Shown piece by piece: positions 1-8,413 of a stretch of DNA of 30,504 nucleotides. Every line of letters begins with the position of its first letter. Position 1 is the stretch's first letter. This DNA comes from Pseudomonadota bacterium. GTDB lineage: Bacteria; Desulfobacterota; Syntrophobacteria; Syntrophobacterales; Syntrophobacteraceae. The stretch spans positions 1 through 30,504 of the forward strand of contig JAEZHY010000229.1 in assembly GCA_023416335.1 (NCBI GenBank). The letters run 5' to 3'. The notes beneath the pieces are model-generated. The model did no database searches. It was not told where the DNA came from and saw only the letters and a program-made list of their open reading frames with translations. Both the position numbers and the translations under genes were made by a program.

Positions 1-82
1 AGCAGTGAGCAGTGAGCAGTGAGCAGTGAGCAGTGAGCAGTGAGCAGTGAGCAGTGAGCAGTGAGCAGTGAGCAGTGAGCAG
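1..82. repeat. Tandem array of a 7-bp unit, about 11.7 copies
   Basis: The unit AGCAGTG runs without interruption from the first base to about position 82, and the array may extend beyond the window. The unit length is not a multiple of a stop-free codon pattern: every frame meets TGA quickly, so it is not coding. The same 7-mer occurs about 3.5 times at 30090-30114, where it overlaps a stop codon, so it belongs to a family dispersed in this genome. Confidence 0.95.
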
Positions 83-121
83 AAAATATTCTGCTGCCTG
101 ACTCCAAGCTGTCAATACGCT

Positions 122-147
122 GGTTCCCAAGGTCCGCCTTGGGAACC
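122..147. repeat. Short palindrome made of two MITE-like end sequences
   Basis: GGTTCCCAAGG (122-132), a TCCG loop, and CCTTGGGAACC (137-147) form a perfect 11-bp hairpin. The same 11-mer is the outer tip of the terminal inverted repeats of the 279-bp element at 23358-23636. This site may therefore be a collapsed copy with nearly all of the interior lost (inference). Confidence 0.8.
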
Positions 148-434
148 TCACCCCGACAGGCCAAATGATTTCAGGTACATACCCCACAGCCTCCGGCACC
201 TCCGCTCGTCTTCTTGCGCAGGTGCGCACGGATTCGAGAATCCTGGCAACCCGCCTCTTATGAAACTTCATTCCAGCAGTGCCGCCCGCACCGCCGCGAT
301 CTGGAAAAGATGTACTTCGATCCTGAACGGGAAGCCACCTTACCAAAGAAAAACGGCAGCGATGTAGGGTGAGCAGAGCATCATCCTGCCCACCGTCCAG
401 CCATCCCGATGAGCCTGACCCGAGGGGACGCATT

Positions 435-461
435 GTGGGCACGATAGAACCCTGTGCCCAC
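435..461. repeat. Dispersed hairpin repeat (GTGGGCAC type)
   Basis: GTGGGCAC at 435-442 and GTGCCCAC at 454-461 are a perfect 8-bp inverted repeat. The same stem recurs at 23212-23238 and 27521-27546. The sequence just upstream (around 410-432) resembles 23275-23296, so the repeated unit is longer than the hairpin. No gene is visible from 83 to 705, apart from repeats. Confidence 0.75.
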
Positions 462-656
462 CCATCACCGTCCCCCCCTTATGAGTTCTATAAATGCCGG
501 GACACCAGGATGTGTAAAATTTACGATATTTCGGAATTATTCTGATGAGCAAAACAAGGTGGTTGCGATGGAAATTCGAGTCTATTTATTCGCGATTTGA
601 GGAGTGTCAGGTTGGAGATGTGACAGGAAGGACCCAAGTTATTTATGATCTAGCAC

Positions 657-691
657 AGGAGAGGCTTTGCCTCCTGACCAAAACCTCTCCT
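657..691 (-). terminator. Possible hairpin terminator after the glycine-zipper lipoprotein
   Basis: AGGAGAGG (657-664) and CCTCTCCT (684-691) are a perfect 8-bp inverted repeat beginning 15 nt past the stop of the minus-strand lipoprotein gene. There is no clear T-run, so intrinsic termination is unproven. Confidence 0.35.
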
Positions 692-705
692 GCTCCGTAC
701 CGGAG

Positions 706-936
706 CTATCTGCTACGCTCCACTTCGTCTACCACGAGCCCGCCGACAGCTCCGGCCGCGGCGCCTGCGGCAACACCCACGATAAGAGGCGCTCCCAGAA
801 TCGCAGCAGCCCCCAGCCCCGCAGCACCCCCAAACGCGCCGCCGCTTAAAACCCGCTGTTCCCGCGTGTCCATTCCGGCACACCCATATGCGCCGAAAAT
901 CAGGACAGCTATTAAAAGCCCCTTAAACAACCGCAT
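706..936 (-). CDS. Small glycine-zipper lipoprotein
   Basis: 76 residues. Residues 1-18 form a signal peptide of the lipoprotein type (hydrophobic LLIAVLIFG, then A-Y-G-C with the lipidated Cys at 19), which points to export and membrane anchoring. Residues about 30-68 are a run of small residues with a repeated G-x3-G/A-x3-G spacing, as in glycine-zipper lipoproteins of the YMGG/Rick_17kDa kind, which insert into or associate with the outer membrane. An AGGAGG ribosome binding site lies a few bases before the ATG on the minus strand. It stands alone among repeats. The precise function of such proteins is unknown (envelope-stress or structural roles are suggested for relatives). The lipoprotein call is secure; the role is not. 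Confidence 0.8.
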   Translation of the reverse strand: MRLFKGLLIAVLIFGAYGCAGMDTREQRVLSGGAFGGAAGLGAAAILGAPLIVGVAAGAAAGAVGGLVVDEVERSR

Positions 937-1216
937 CTTTTCCCCTCCTTATAAACCAAATTTCAGGCTGCATTCTCCGATGCGGGCCGGAACGACCGCC
1001 CATCCGCACAGCTCACCAGACAGTACGCAAGGGAATTTGCATCCCTCATTCCGAAGCTCCGGTGCAGCCTGATATATTCAATCCTGCGGTCGAATTTCGC
1101 AGGCGTCGTACAAATCCATTAATCCGGTCAAACGGAGAGAACAAATGCCGACCGGGTCGATCCATCCCCTCCGGAAAGGGAGGGAGGGGCCGAGAGTCCA
1201 GCGTCCGAGGGATTGT

Positions 1217-1699
1217 TCAGGGGGAAAAAGGGACGCTCGACTCCCGGCTCCCGGGGGGAAAGCTCTTCGCCTGCGCAGTTGGCGAAGAGCTTTGTTGGAC
1301 TGCTATGCAGCCGGCCGGCACCGCGAACTCACATCGGCTCTCCGGTACACACCGGCTGTTTATGATTTTGGCCAGCTCAGCCAGCCGGAAAGGCTTCTCC
1401 AGGTATTCACATATTCCCATGCCTCTGGCTTCACGCTTTATTCTGGAGTCGTTGCATCCCGTCATCAGAACGAAAGGTAATTCAGGGTGCTTCATGGCTA
1501 TGTACCGGAATAAATCCAGTCCCGATTCGCCGGGCATGTTAAGATCGGATATGATCATACAATACGTCGAGTTTTTGAGAAAACGCCGAGCCTCCATGGC
1601 ACTATTGGCCCGATCGAATGGGATTCCGAAAGATCCTAGGTATTCGCCGATCAGGAAAAGCATGTCTCTGTCATCATCGACTATAAGTACTTTTGTCAT
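1217..1699 (-). CDS. Single-domain response regulator (CheY-like receiver)
   Basis: 160 residues. Residues 1-120 are a receiver domain: the acidic pocket D8-D9-D10, phospho-acceptor D52 in the strand ending IISD, T80 in VLMTG, and K102 in EKPF. All the residues needed for phosphotransfer are present. There is no DNA-binding or enzymatic output domain. The last ~35 residues (Ser/Pro-rich, low complexity) look unstructured and overlap a perfect 13-bp inverted repeat at 1259-1293, so the original C-terminus may have been extended. The ATG at 1699 has AAGGA about 10 nt upstream. No kinase is adjacent, so its partner is unknown. It most likely acts by protein-protein contact or in a phosphorelay. 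Confidence 0.88.
   Translation of the reverse strand: MTKVLIVDDDRDMLFLIGEYLGSFGIPFDRANSAMEARRFLKNSTYCMIISDLNMPGESGLDLFRYIAMKHPELPFVLMTGCNDSRIKREARGMGICEYLEKPFRLAELAKIINSRCVPESRCEFAVPAGCIAVQQSSSPTAQAKSFPPGSRESSVPFSP
1259..1293. repeat. Perfect 13-bp inverted repeat inside the response-regulator tail
   Basis: AAAGCTCTTCGCC (1259-1271) and GGCGAAGAGCTTT (1281-1293) are exact reverse complements with a 9-nt loop. The hairpin lies in codons for the low-complexity C-terminal tail. It could be a terminator that became translated, or an inserted palindrome. Confidence 0.85.
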
Positions 1700-2237
1700 T
1701 GCAGTAGTCCTTTTTGCATGAAACCCTGAATCCTAGAACACTGACGGAAGTCTTCCCCATCCTTCGATAAGGATATAAGCAAAGTAGAATATTAATGAAA
1801 TGTAAACAAATTGATAGATAACCGAGAGCAACATGGAAGGCTTTTCATTCGTAAACACATTAGAAAACAGTGCCGTGTTGTCTGAGGACCTATCCGCTGT
1901 CATTAGTCACCCATTTTAATTCTTAGTTTTGAAGTATCGCCTTCCTAAAATTATCATCGTTCGCGCTGAAGATATTGCAACCGGCGTGCCGGCTTAAAAA
2001 CGGCTGCTACGGCCGGTAATCTTCTTAGAATGCAAGGTGCAATTGTATCTTCAGGCATTCAAAGGTGTATTCATTTTTATACAGTCTTTCTCAAGGGGAA
2101 CCGGCGCTTCCGGTGATGAGGCCTTCGGTCGAGCAGGTTTGTGAAGCGCTTATGAGCAGCATCCCCACCCTCGTACATGTCCGGCAGGGGCTCGCGACAC
2201 TGCCCGCCGCCTTGCGCTCGGGACTAAACATGGGTGA

Positions 2238-2266
2238 CACGGGCAACGTGGTTTTGGTTGCCCGTG
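2238..2266. repeat. Dispersed hairpin repeat (CACGGGCAAC type), copy 1
   Basis: CACGGGCAAC (2238-2247) and GTTGCCCGTG (2257-2266) pair perfectly over 10 bp. The flanks match the copy at 2855-2882 and share a following GCAGGCAAGAGGG-like segment. Confidence 0.75.
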
Positions 2267-2446
2267 CCGCAGGCAAGAGGGACGGTAATCTGCGCGAAGC
2301 CTTTTGTCCTCCGGACCCAACGGTAAAGCCTGTTGCCCGTGCCACCCGCAAACCATCGTTTCCTGTGGGGGGGCCCCAAGCGAGAGCTCATAGCCGTCAA
2401 CTTAAGAGTGGGATTGTTTTGACGTGCTTACGTTTCCCCCTCCGCT

Positions 2447-2472
2447 GGTTCCCAAGGTCCTCCTTGGGAACC
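2447..2472. repeat. Short palindrome made of two MITE-like end sequences
   Basis: GGTTCCCAAGG (2447-2457), a TCCT loop, and CCTTGGGAACC (2462-2472) form a perfect 11-bp hairpin. It is nearly identical to 122-147, differing only in the loop and flanks. Confidence 0.8.
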
Positions 2473-2660
2473 CCGGCCCCGGGAGCGATGAATTGCCCGC
2501 AACGACCCCGTCCACCCCGTCATTTTCCCGCAGATCGAATCCTCAACCAGGTGCCAGACAAATCTAGTCCACCGAAATCAATTCGCAATTCTGACGGAAA
2601 GGTGAAAGCTGAATAATAGGCGCGGCTTTTGTGAGAGGAAGCCGGAGCTTCCCAAACGGG

Positions 2661-2838
2661 GGTTCCCAAGCAAGGAGGGGCTGTTGCCCAAATCATCGCG
2701 ACAGCCCCGAAAGGCTCGCAGAGCCCAGCCTCGTCATTCCGATGGACATCGGAATCCAGGCTTTGGGGCGGATTAATTGTGAATTCAAGGCCTTAAAAAC
2801 TCTGGGTCTCGGCTCAAAAGCACTGCGGGATGACGGGG
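2661..2838 (+). repeat. MITE-like element, copy 1 (left part)
   Basis: Starts with the left terminal repeat (GGTTCCCAAG, then GGGGCTGTTGCCCAAAT). It continues through the same interior as the complete copy at 23358-23636, including a segment with GGATTAATTGTGAATTC. It loses similarity after about 2838, so the right end is missing. Confidence 0.75.
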
Positions 2839-2854
2839 GCGGGAGCACGGGCGA

Positions 2855-2882
2855 CACGGGCGACGTCATTTTGTTGCCCGTG
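2855..2882. repeat. Dispersed hairpin repeat (CACGGGCAAC type), copy 2
   Basis: CACGGGCGAC (2855-2864) pairs with GTTGCCCGTG (2873-2882) over 10 positions, one being G-T. Relative to copy 1 the change keeps pairing possible. Confidence 0.65.
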
Positions 2883-3021
2883 CCGGAGGCAAGAGGGTTC
2901 GCCAGACAGTATCGATTCCAGTCATGCATCTTCTTTGTATGGAATTCAGTCCGCCCCTCCCGTCCTTCGGACCCAGGCAGCAAAAAGACGCTGCCTGGGC
3001 CACCCTCCTCAGTTCCACACC

Positions 3022-3043
3022 GGCACGGTCAGGAAACCGTGCC
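3022..3043. repeat. Dispersed hairpin repeat (GGCACGGT type)
   Basis: GGCACGGT (3022-3029) and ACCGTGCC (3036-3043) are perfect 8-bp arms around a 6-nt loop. An inverted copy with the same arms is at 30195-30216. Confidence 0.7.
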
Positions 3044-3092
3044 TCAACGCAAGGGGGACTGAAGTTTTCCATTCTCGTTCAATAGCGTCGTT

Positions 3093-3316
3093 GTCGCGGC
3101 AGCCTCGAATGACTTGCAAAGCCCGGCCTCGTCATTCCGGTGGAAACTGGAATCCAGGCACTTGGGGCGGATTAATTGTGAATTCAAGACCTTAAAAACT
3201 CTGAATCCCGGCTCAAAAGCACTGCCGGGATGACGGGTTGGGGAGCTTGGTTGCGAAATGCCCGCTAAAGAAGCTTCATCTCCATTTGGGCAACAGCCCC
3301 AAGGAGCTTGGGAACC
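3093..3316 (+). repeat. MITE-like element, copy 2 (left end missing)
   Basis: Matches the interior of the 23358-23636 element and keeps the right terminal repeat (ATTTGGGCAACAGCCCC, then CTTGGGAACC ending near 3316). The left terminal repeat is absent. It ends about 160 bp beyond the stop codon of the downstream regulator gene. Confidence 0.75.
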
Positions 3317-3476
3317 GGCGGTTGGCTTAAGTTGACGCATATGAGCGAGAGCTTGGGAACCAGCGAGAACGACCGGCAGTAGTATGATTGAAATACAAAC
3401 GCATGCAGACGTGTGAAGCAGTCTCGACCGCCTCACAATCATCTGCCAAAAGATCTTAGGGGGGTTTCGAACGGAT

Positions 3477-4841
3477 TTACTTTTTGAAATCGGCCGGATT
3501 GAGATTGTACTTATGCAGAAGCTTGTAGAACTCCGCCCGATATCTACCCGCAAGTGAAGCCGCCCTGGAGATGTTTCCATTGGTTTCCGCGAGAACCTGC
3601 GTGAGATAGGCCCGCTCATGTTCCTGCCGTGATTCGTTTAGCGGGAGCAATTTCCTCACCGGCGGAGCATCTTCGCCTCCCAGGAAGAGGAATTCGGGGG
3701 AGAGTACCGAATTTGCAGAAAGAGCCACCGCTCTTTCTACGACGTTGGCGAGTTCGCGCACATTTCCCGGCCATCGGTAGAGCATGAGGCGCTGCATCAC
3801 TTCGGGCGCAAAGCCCTGGATGTTCTTGCCCATAGACTTGTTAAAGTGCTGCAGAAAATGATTTGCCAGGAGTGGAACGTCTTCGATGCGCTCCCGAAGC
3901 GGAGGCAGAGTAATCGGTATAACGTGGATGCGGTAATAGAGGTCTTCCCGGAACCTGCCTTCACGGATGGCCTTCATTAAATCCTGATTGGTGGCGGCTA
4001 TAAGCCGGATGTCCACCCTCAGCGGCGAGATCCCGCCGACGGGATAGAATTCCCGGTCCTGGATAGCACGCAACAGCTTAACCTGGAGAGCCGGGGAGAG
4101 TTCCGCGATTTCGTCCATGAAGAACGTCCCGCCGTCCGCCTGCTGAAGCAAGCCTTTCTTCGGCTGCTCGGCCCCCGTAAATGCACCCTTCACATGGCCG
4201 AAAAGAGCGCTCTCCAGAAGCCCTTCCGGTATCGCCCCGCAGTTTATGGCGACAAAAGGCCCTTTGGAACGGGGGCTGCTCAGGTGAATGGCCTTCGCCA
4301 TCAACTCCTTGCCGGTACCGCTCTCCCCGTAGACGCAGACCGTCGAATCCGTGGCGGCGATCTGGGCAATCTGGCTCAGGATCTGCTGCATCTTTTCACT
4401 GGAAGCCACGATACTTTCGAAATGATACCGCTCTTTCACCATGTGGCGGAGTCGGTCGACCTCTACCTTCAGTCTGCCTACTTCGAGGGCTTTTTCAATG
4501 CGGTAAAGGAGGTCCTTTGCTTCGAACGGCTTTGTGAGGAAATCATAAGCCCCCTTTTTCGTAGCATCGACCGCGCGCTCGATCGTTCCGTATGCAGTGA
4601 GGATTATCACCGGCAGATAGGGCTGAATCTTCAGCAGCTTTTCCATCAGCTCGATGCCGTTCATATCTTCCATTTTGAAGTCGAGGACGGCTGCGCTGAA
4701 TACGATATCGTTAGCAAAACTAAGTGCCCCTTCACCTCCACCCGCCAGAGTGACCTCGTAACCGGCCCCTTCGAGGCGGGCCTTCATCAGCGTGAGCAGA
4801 CCCGGATCGTCGTCAACTACTAAGATTTTCTCTCCAGCCAT
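3477..4841 (-). CDS. Sigma54-dependent response regulator, GlrR/QseF-like
   Basis: 454 residues with the classical NtrC order. The receiver is residues 1-120 (D10-D12, phospho-acceptor D54, T82, K104). The AAA+ sigma54-activator domain is about 143-375, with Walker A GESGTGKE at 172-179, GAFTGA at 219-224 (the sigma54-contacting loop) and Walker B ending D243-E244. The C-terminal helix-turn-helix of Fis type is about 410-450. All motifs are intact, so it should phosphorylate, hydrolyse ATP and open sigma54 promoters. It is the last gene of a three-gene minus-strand operon, 9 nt after the lipoprotein gene, with AAAGGA before the ATG. The order kinase, small lipoprotein, NtrC-type regulator matches qseE-qseG-qseF (glrK-yfhG-glrR). 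Its target genes cannot be told from the window. Confidence 0.95.
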   Translation of the reverse strand: MAGEKILVVDDDPGLLTLMKARLEGAGYEVTLAGGGEGALSFANDIVFSAAVLDFKMEDMNGIELMEKLLKIQPYLPVIILTAYGTIERAVDATKKGAYDFLTKPFEAKDLLYRIEKALEVGRLKVEVDRLRHMVKERYHFESIVASSEKMQQILSQIAQIAATDSTVCVYGESGTGKELMAKAIHLSSPRSKGPFVAINCGAIPEGLLESALFGHVKGAFTGAEQPKKGLLQQADGGTFFMDEIAELSPALQVKLLRAIQDREFYPVGGISPLRVDIRLIAATNQDLMKAIREGRFREDLYYRIHVIPITLPPLRERIEDVPLLANHFLQHFNKSMGKNIQGFAPEVMQRLMLYRWPGNVRELANVVERAVALSANSVLSPEFLFLGGEDAPPVRKLLPLNESRQEHERAYLTQVLAETNGNISRAASLAGRYRAEFYKLLHKYNLNPADFKK

Positions 4842-4850
4842 AGGAATCCT

Positions 4851-5510
4851 TTAATACAAGAGCCCACGCTCTTTTTTTTCAATTTCGATGTCGATTTGCC
4901 TCGAGCGCTCGATCTGTGCCTTAAGGTCCTTGATAGTGTCTTCCCTGGCCCGGAGTTCCTCCTCCAGGCGCTGCCGATCGGCTTCCCAATCATTTTCCTG
5001 GGCGGTTTCGGCCTGCTGCCTATTCATTTCCGGCGCTGCCTCCCCTTCCTGCCTGCTCACCGCCGTGTCCTTCGGTTTTGCTTCCTCACGGGGCGCACGT
5101 TTCTTTGCTTCGGCGCTGCTCTTCTTTTTCATGATGTCGAGCCAGACCTGTGCCTGATAAGCCCAGGGGCTCTGCGGAGAGCCTTTGATCAGGTCTTCGA
5201 GATATTTCACGCCCTTTGGAGGGCTATAGTATGGGCTCTTGGAATAACAGTAGACAAAGCCCAGGTTGAGGAGTGCGGCAGCACAATGCTCCGGTTCCGT
5301 ACAGCCCTGGATGGTACTTTCGTTTTCAGCAAGGAAAGCCGCATAATCGCCGGTCTGCATGGGAACCTGAGGAGGAAACAGCGGAGGAGGCTGAAAAACC
5401 TGAACAGGCCGGGTGTCGGGAGAGGTCGAGCAGCCGGACAGCATAAACAGCAGCATGGCTGAAATGCATGCGAAAGTGAAAAGACGGATTTGTGGCATTC
5501 TGTCACTCAT
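4851..5510 (-). CDS. QseG-like outer-membrane lipoprotein of a two-component operon
   Basis: 219 residues from the ATG at 5510. That start overlaps the kinase stop by 8 nt (ATGAGTGA), which implies translational coupling. A longer frame upstream exists but lies inside the kinase gene. Residues 10-27 form a lipoprotein signal (hydrophobic core, L-S-G-C, lipidated Cys27). A Pro-rich linker follows, then a helical region with Cys pairs (about 70-80 and 95) like short tetratricopeptide-type lipoproteins. The last ~80 residues are highly charged with heptad-like coiled-coil character. In enterobacteria QseG is an outer-membrane lipoprotein that acts on the kinase encoded beside it; the same role is inferred here from position and architecture, not from clear sequence identity. 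Confidence 0.8.
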   Translation of the reverse strand: MSDRMPQIRLFTFACISAMLLFMLSGCSTSPDTRPVQVFQPPPLFPPQVPMQTGDYAAFLAENESTIQGCTEPEHCAAALLNLGFVYCYSKSPYYSPPKGVKYLEDLIKGSPQSPWAYQAQVWLDIMKKKSSAEAKKRAPREEAKPKDTAVSRQEGEAAPEMNRQQAETAQENDWEADRQRLEEELRAREDTIKDLKAQIERSRQIDIEIEKKERGLLY

Positions 5511-7002
5511 TAAAGGCCCGCTTCGGAAAGACGAATTGGGAGCCATACGATACAGGTTCCGGGACGGCCGCAACAGGGAGTGTGAAATGGAAAGCTGCGC
5601 CTTTGCCGATTTCACTGTCCGCCCATATCCTGCCTTTGTGCGCTTCAACAATATGTCGGGCTATAGCCAGACCGAGCCCGGTGCCCTGTTGACTTCTATG
5701 GTTCGAACCCTGGTAGAAATGCTTGAAGACTTTCTGGAGCTCTTCCTTCGGAATTCCGGGACCTTTGTCGGAAACACAGATCTCCACCTCGCGTTCCTGC
5801 CCGGATCCGGATCTCCGGACAAAAGCATCGATGCCGATTTCAACCCCCTCGGGAGAAAACTTAAGAGCGTTGCTCAACAGGTTGTCCAAAACCTGCTGCA
5901 CCCGCCTCTCGTCCGCGTACAGCATCGGGAGATCCAGAGGAAGATTCGTCCTGATCTCGATCGAACGTTTCCGCGCGATCAGGTCGACCGCCTGCACACT
6001 ATTCTCGATCAGATCGCCCAAATCGCACATGGTAAATTCATAATCCATCATCTCGGCCTCCATTTTGGAAAGGTCGAGGATGGATGTGATGCTCTGAAAA
6101 AGACGCTGGCTGTGGTTGCGGACGACTTCGAGTATCTGGCGCTGATTATCCGTAAGCGGCCCGGAAATCCCTTCGAGCAGAAGAGCCGTTCCCTCTCTTA
6201 TCGCAGTTAGCGGCGTTCGAAGTTCGTGCGAAACATGGGCCGTAAAGTCGGCCTTCAGGCGGTCCAAGCGTTCGAGTTCCTCGGACATCCGGTTGAAAGC
6301 CGCCGTCAACTCCTCAATTTCTCTTGGCCCCTGCAAATGCGTGGAACGCCTGAATTCGCCCTTTCCCACATGGCCCATCTCACGAGCCAGTTTCTTCAGA
6401 GGACGGCTTACCCCGCGAGCGTGCATAAAGGCGAAAAACAATGCGCCTGCGATTCCGGACAGCATAAGCCAGAACATGACGTCCGCCGCCGACGATGCAT
6501 GATCCCGCGCCAGGGCTGTCTTCGCAGATGTCGCCTGTTCCCTCAGCCGAATGAGTTCATTCGCCTTCTCGATGATGCTCTCACTCGCTTTGGATCTGGT
6601 TGCCTCCGAAACGGTTCCGCCGGCGATAAGTTCATTTATCTCCTGGCTGTAGACCGCATGGAGAATTCCGATTTCCGTCGTGAGTTCCTTCTCCCGGTCG
6701 GTATCGATGATGCCGCTTATTTTCGCCAGAGCGTCCCGGAAATCTTCATTGCTCTTCACATAGGCTTCCTGGAAGGACTGGTCTCGTATCAGGCCGAACT
6801 TCTCACCATTGCGCATCTCGGCCAGGAAAGACTTGAGGAGCCTTTTTCCCTCGTTGATACAGGCCGCGTCCACCGTGAGCGCCTCGGTATTGAGCTTGGA
6901 AACCAGGTGGAGCTTGGCCAGGGCAAACAGGCTCACAACCAGCATGAGCACAATTAAAGAGCTTTGAGCGATCATCACTCGCGAGAAGATCGTCAGCCGC
7001 AT
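5503..7002 (-). CDS. Membrane sensor histidine kinase, GlrK/QseE-like
   Basis: 499 residues from the ATG at 7002; a GTG at 7047 would add 15 residues, and neither has a strong ribosome binding site. TM1 is about 10-30, a helical periplasmic sensor domain about 35-170, TM2 about 176-194, and HAMP about 195-245. HisKA carries H259 in SHELRTP. HATPase has the N box (N378 in NLLSNALKF), G1 DKGPGI (D412) and G2 GTGLGLAI (440-447). All catalytic boxes are intact. It should autophosphorylate and pass phosphate to the receiver of the sigma54 activator two genes downstream. The last bases overlap the lipoprotein start. The four-helix-like periplasmic sensor fits the GlrK family; the signal is unknown. 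Confidence 0.93.
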   Translation of the reverse strand: MRLTIFSRVMIAQSSLIVLMLVVSLFALAKLHLVSKLNTEALTVDAACINEGKRLLKSFLAEMRNGEKFGLIRDQSFQEAYVKSNEDFRDALAKISGIIDTDREKELTTEIGILHAVYSQEINELIAGGTVSEATRSKASESIIEKANELIRLREQATSAKTALARDHASSAADVMFWLMLSGIAGALFFAFMHARGVSRPLKKLAREMGHVGKGEFRRSTHLQGPREIEELTAAFNRMSEELERLDRLKADFTAHVSHELRTPLTAIREGTALLLEGISGPLTDNQRQILEVVRNHSQRLFQSITSILDLSKMEAEMMDYEFTMCDLGDLIENSVQAVDLIARKRSIEIRTNLPLDLPMLYADERRVQQVLDNLLSNALKFSPEGVEIGIDAFVRRSGSGQEREVEICVSDKGPGIPKEELQKVFKHFYQGSNHRSQQGTGLGLAIARHIVEAHKGRIWADSEIGKGAAFHFTLPVAAVPEPVSYGSQFVFPKRAFNE

Positions 7003-7094
7003 GTCTTTTGCTCGGGATATTAGTTTTGAAATCTGCAATCCAACCACCTTGAGGCGGATTGGATTTAAATTATTGGATGAAAGTGACTTGCTGA

Positions 7095-7124
7095 CAATAA
7101 TTTATTTCCCGCCTCCATGTCAAT
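7095..7124 (-). promoter_or_regulatory. Possible sigma70-type promoter of the kinase operon
   Basis: On the minus strand a consensus -35 TTGACA (7124-7119) is followed after 18 nt by TTATTG (7100-7095), about 95 nt before the ATG at 7002. The -10 match is weak. A TGGCAC sequence further up lacks the matching sigma54 -12 GC. The rest of 7003-7433 shows nothing else. Confidence 0.3.
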
Positions 7125-7433
7125 CCCGGATCTAAGTTCCAGAACTGTGCCACGAAGGAGCCCTCCTCTCTCCGGGAATTGCCGGTCCGTAGACCTCAAA
7201 CCCTCGAAGGGAGCCGTTCCACAGGTGGATTGCATTCAATCCGAATCATGAAAATTCCAACGAATTCAATCAGGCAGAGGCAGCACAGGTGCACCCAAAA
7301 CCCTACACCCATGCAGTCGAAAGCCTGCACCCGAGTATGGTGGATTTGACTCCGTTTGGCAACCCCGATGATTCGAAAAGATGCTTATTTTTTCAGAAAC
7401 CGGAATTTAATTCTCTTTTCAGAAAGAACAACC

Positions 7434-8234
7434 ATGGACCTTGGAATTGCAGGAAAAGTCGCCGTAGTCACAGGCGGGAGCAAGGGGATAGGCAAAGCCG
7501 CCGCAATCGCCCTTGGCCGGGAGGGGTGCAAAGTGGCCGTGCTCGCCCGGGGAAAGAATTCATTGGATCGGGCGGCGGAAGAAATCGGTGCTGCCGGAGC
7601 GGATGTTCTGGCGATACGGGCGGATATGACGGACCCGGGCCAAATCGAACTTGCCGTCAGGACTACAATCTCCCGGTTTGGAACGATTCATATTCTCGTC
7701 AATAACGTCGGCAGCGTTGGCAACGCGGGACTATTCGAAGAATTGACCGATCGCGACTGGCAGGAACTTTTCACCTTGAACGTCATGTCCGCCGTGCGAA
7801 TCACCCGGTTGGTGCTGCCCTATATGAAGAAACAGTCGTGGGGACGAATCATCAATATCGCCTCAGAGTCGGGTATCCAGCCCGATCCCTTTATGCCCCA
7901 TTACAACGTCACGAAGGCAGCGCTCATAAACCTTTCCAAGAGCCTCTCGAAGGCCTGTGCCCCATTCAACATCCTGGTGAATACAGTTTCGCCGGCGTTC
8001 ATCCGAACGCCCCTGGTGGAGGAATTCATGGCGCAGACCGCAAAGGCGAAAGGGATAACGCAGGAAGAAGCGATAAGAGATTTTCTCGAGAAGAACAGAC
8101 CAAACATTGTCCTGGGCCGCCCCGGCTCTTCGGAGGAGACTGCGGCCGTGGTTGTCTTCCTGGCATCACAGCAGGCTGCGTTCGTGACGGGTTCGAATTA
8201 CCGGGTGGATGGCGGTTCGGTAGCGAGTTTGTAG
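7434..8234 (+). CDS. SDR-family NAD(P)-dependent oxidoreductase
   Basis: 266 residues from the ATG at 7434 (AGAAAGA upstream); the frame is open further upstream but that part does not look conserved. Classical short-chain dehydrogenase: Rossmann nucleotide loop TGGSKGIG (13-20), NNVG in place of the usual NNAG, the catalytic triad S144, Y157, K161 in the Y-x3-K arrangement, and the C-terminal FVTGSNYRVDGG typical of FabG-like members. An insertion after SPAFIRTPLVEEF (KAKGITQEEAIRDF) is shared with the branch often annotated as 3-oxoacyl-ACP reductase. The substrate is not inferable. It appears monocistronic; a cupin gene converges on it 180 nt downstream. Confidence 0.9.
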   Translation: MDLGIAGKVAVVTGGSKGIGKAAAIALGREGCKVAVLARGKNSLDRAAEEIGAAGADVLAIRADMTDPGQIELAVRTTISRFGTIHILVNNVGSVGNAGLFEELTDRDWQELFTLNVMSAVRITRLVLPYMKKQSWGRIINIASESGIQPDPFMPHYNVTKAALINLSKSLSKACAPFNILVNTVSPAFIRTPLVEEFMAQTAKAKGITQEEAIRDFLEKNRPNIVLGRPGSSEETAAVVVFLASQQAAFVTGSNYRVDGGSVASL

Positions 8235-8413
8235 AAAGAAATCACCGAGAAATTGAAGCTCCTAAACAACGAAGGGCCTGGAGCAGCAGAGGCGCAACCA
8301 ATAATCGAAAGATTTTGTTACCGCGAGACGGACGAAAAACATGGAAAAACAACATCATAGGGCCGTAGACAACTTAAGGGCTTGCAGCAGCCCTAGTGAG
8401 AGAATTGGAAAGG

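Larger units (their letters stand above)
1700..3476. other. Gene-free, repeat-rich stretch
   Basis: About 1.8 kb between the response regulators. Open frames here are short, overlap on both strands, and are made of the repeats listed separately (2238-2266, 2447-2472, 2661-2838, 2855-2882, 3022-3043, 3093-3316). Positions 1700-2230 are AT-richer and hold nothing I recognise. Confidence 0.7.

Noticed and set aside
1..82. CRISPR array
   Set aside because: The unit is 7 bp and contiguous with no spacers. No other repeat-spacer pattern or cas gene is present in the window.
545..1072. Long plus-strand frame opposite the lipoprotein
   Set aside because: It is the antisense of the glycine-zipper lipoprotein gene plus non-coding flank, is very Pro/Ala/Ser-rich and has no ribosome binding site.
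2065..3195. Several overlapping frames in the repeat region
   Set aside because: Their sequence is made of the MITE-like and hairpin repeats, frames overlap on both strands, and no start has a ribosome binding site.
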